In this document: one piece after another, positions 5,989 to 6,484 of the stretch
Layout of the letters: every line of letters begins with the position of its first letter
How positions within the stretch are numbered: position 1 is the stretch's first letter
Origin: Neorhizobium sp. UBA7851
GTDB taxonomy: Bacteria > Pseudomonadota > Alphaproteobacteria > Rhizobiales > Rhizobiaceae
Length of the DNA stretch: 6,484 nucleotides
Reading direction: 5' to 3'
Assembly (NCBI GenBank): GCA_002500765.1
Contig: DLSX01000101.1
Location: forward strand, 39,273-45,756
The notes under the pieces: model-generated
Databases searched by the model: none
Seen by the model: the letters and a program-made list of their open reading frames with translations, nothing else
Told to the model about the DNA's origin: nothing
Made by a program: the position numbers and the translations under genes

Positions 5989-6484
5989 CCGTCATTTCGA
6001 TGAATTCCGTCCACACCCCGCCCGCACAACAAGACGGCGTGCAGCCAATGGTCTCGTTTCGCGATGTACGCAAAAGCTTCGGCGCATTGGAAGTCTTGAA
6101 AGGCATCGATCTCGACGTCATGCCCGGCCAAGTGGCGGCTCTGATCGGTAGAAGCGGGTCGGGCAAGAGCACGGCGCTGCGCTGTATCAACGGACTGGAG
6201 AAGATCAATGGCGGTGAATTGACCGTCTGCGGCCGCAATCTCCGCGCCCGCGATTTCGAATTGCGGGAACTACGCAAGGAAGTCGGTATCGTCTTCCAGA
6301 GCTACAATCTCTTCCCGCATCTGACAGTGGAACAGAATGTCACGCTCGCACCGAGAAAGGTGAACGGCCTCGATGCTTCCGAAAGCCGCGCCTTGGCGGC
6401 AGAAGTGCTGGAACAGGTCGGATTGTCCGACAAGGCATCAAGTTATCCCGAACAGCTTTCCGGCGGGCAGCAGCAGCGCGTGGC
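5985..6484 (+). CDS. PAAT-type ABC transporter ATPase (3' truncated)
   Basis: The first 166 residues of an ATP-binding subunit that normally has about 240-260. Walker A is GRSGSGKST (55-63), with Arg where many relatives have Pro. The Q-loop is VFQSYNLFPHLTV (Q105), and the ABC signature LSGGQQQR lies at 158-165. Walker B and the switch histidine are outside the window. The motif VFQ..NLFPHLT is typical of HisP/GlnQ-type ATPases that pair with polar amino acid permeases, matching the two genes before it. ATG 5985 overlaps the permease 2 stop and has AGGAGA (5974-5979) upstream. The result is about 20 extra N-terminal residues before the fold begins at VSFRDV, so M22 (6048) is a less likely alternative. 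The protein acts at the cytoplasmic face of the inner membrane. Confidence 0.92.
   Translation, partial: MTVISMNSVHTPPAQQDGVQPMVSFRDVRKSFGALEVLKGIDLDVMPGQVAALIGRSGSGKSTALRCINGLEKINGGELTVCGRNLRARDFELRELRKEVGIVFQSYNLFPHLTVEQNVTLAPRKVNGLDASESRALAAEVLEQVGLSDKASSYPEQLSGGQQQRV

Overview
The window reads as part of a carbohydrate-acid catabolic locus from an alphaproteobacterium, most likely a member of the Rhizobiales (Rhizobium/Agrobacterium type). The basis is the high-GC codon use with strong third-position G/C, dense ATGA-coupled genes with AGGAGG-type ribosome sites, and protein sequences that look rhizobial. No RNA gene, CRISPR array or mobile element is visible. The species assignment is an inference from style.

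Layout. (1) 1-1757, plus strand: the 3' two thirds of a PdxA2-type 4-phosphate dehydrogenase, translationally coupled (ATGA) to a complete iron-containing alcohol dehydrogenase. A strong intrinsic terminator at 1778-1809 ends the unit. (2) 1903-4441, minus strand: a UxaA/GarD-type sugar-acid dehydratase followed 25 bp later by a GntR/FCD regulator. The regulator is unusual in carrying two winged-helix domains in front of its ligand-binding domain. (3) 4442-4607: a divergent control region with a TTTGTCGACAAA palindrome and two TGAC/GTCA inverted repeats. (4) 4608-6484, plus strand: two inner-membrane permeases and the start of an ATPase of a polar-amino-acid-type (PAAT) ABC importer. The ATPase is cut by the window edge just after its LSGGQ signature.

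How the parts may work together. The importer would bring in a polar, probably acidic substrate, and the UxaA-family enzyme would dehydrate a polyhydroxy acid. PdxA2 would oxidise and decarboxylate a four-carbon phosphorylated acid, typically to dihydroxyacetone phosphate. The Fe-ADH would handle an alcohol/aldehyde step. The GntR protein would sense an intermediate and repress the divergent promoters. The individual families are clear, but the actual substrate is not. A PAAT-type transporter, a hexonate/hexarate dehydratase and a tetronate-phosphate dehydrogenase side by side do not match one textbook pathway that I can name. That combination, together with the double-winged-helix regulator and its paired operators, is the most interesting content of the window.
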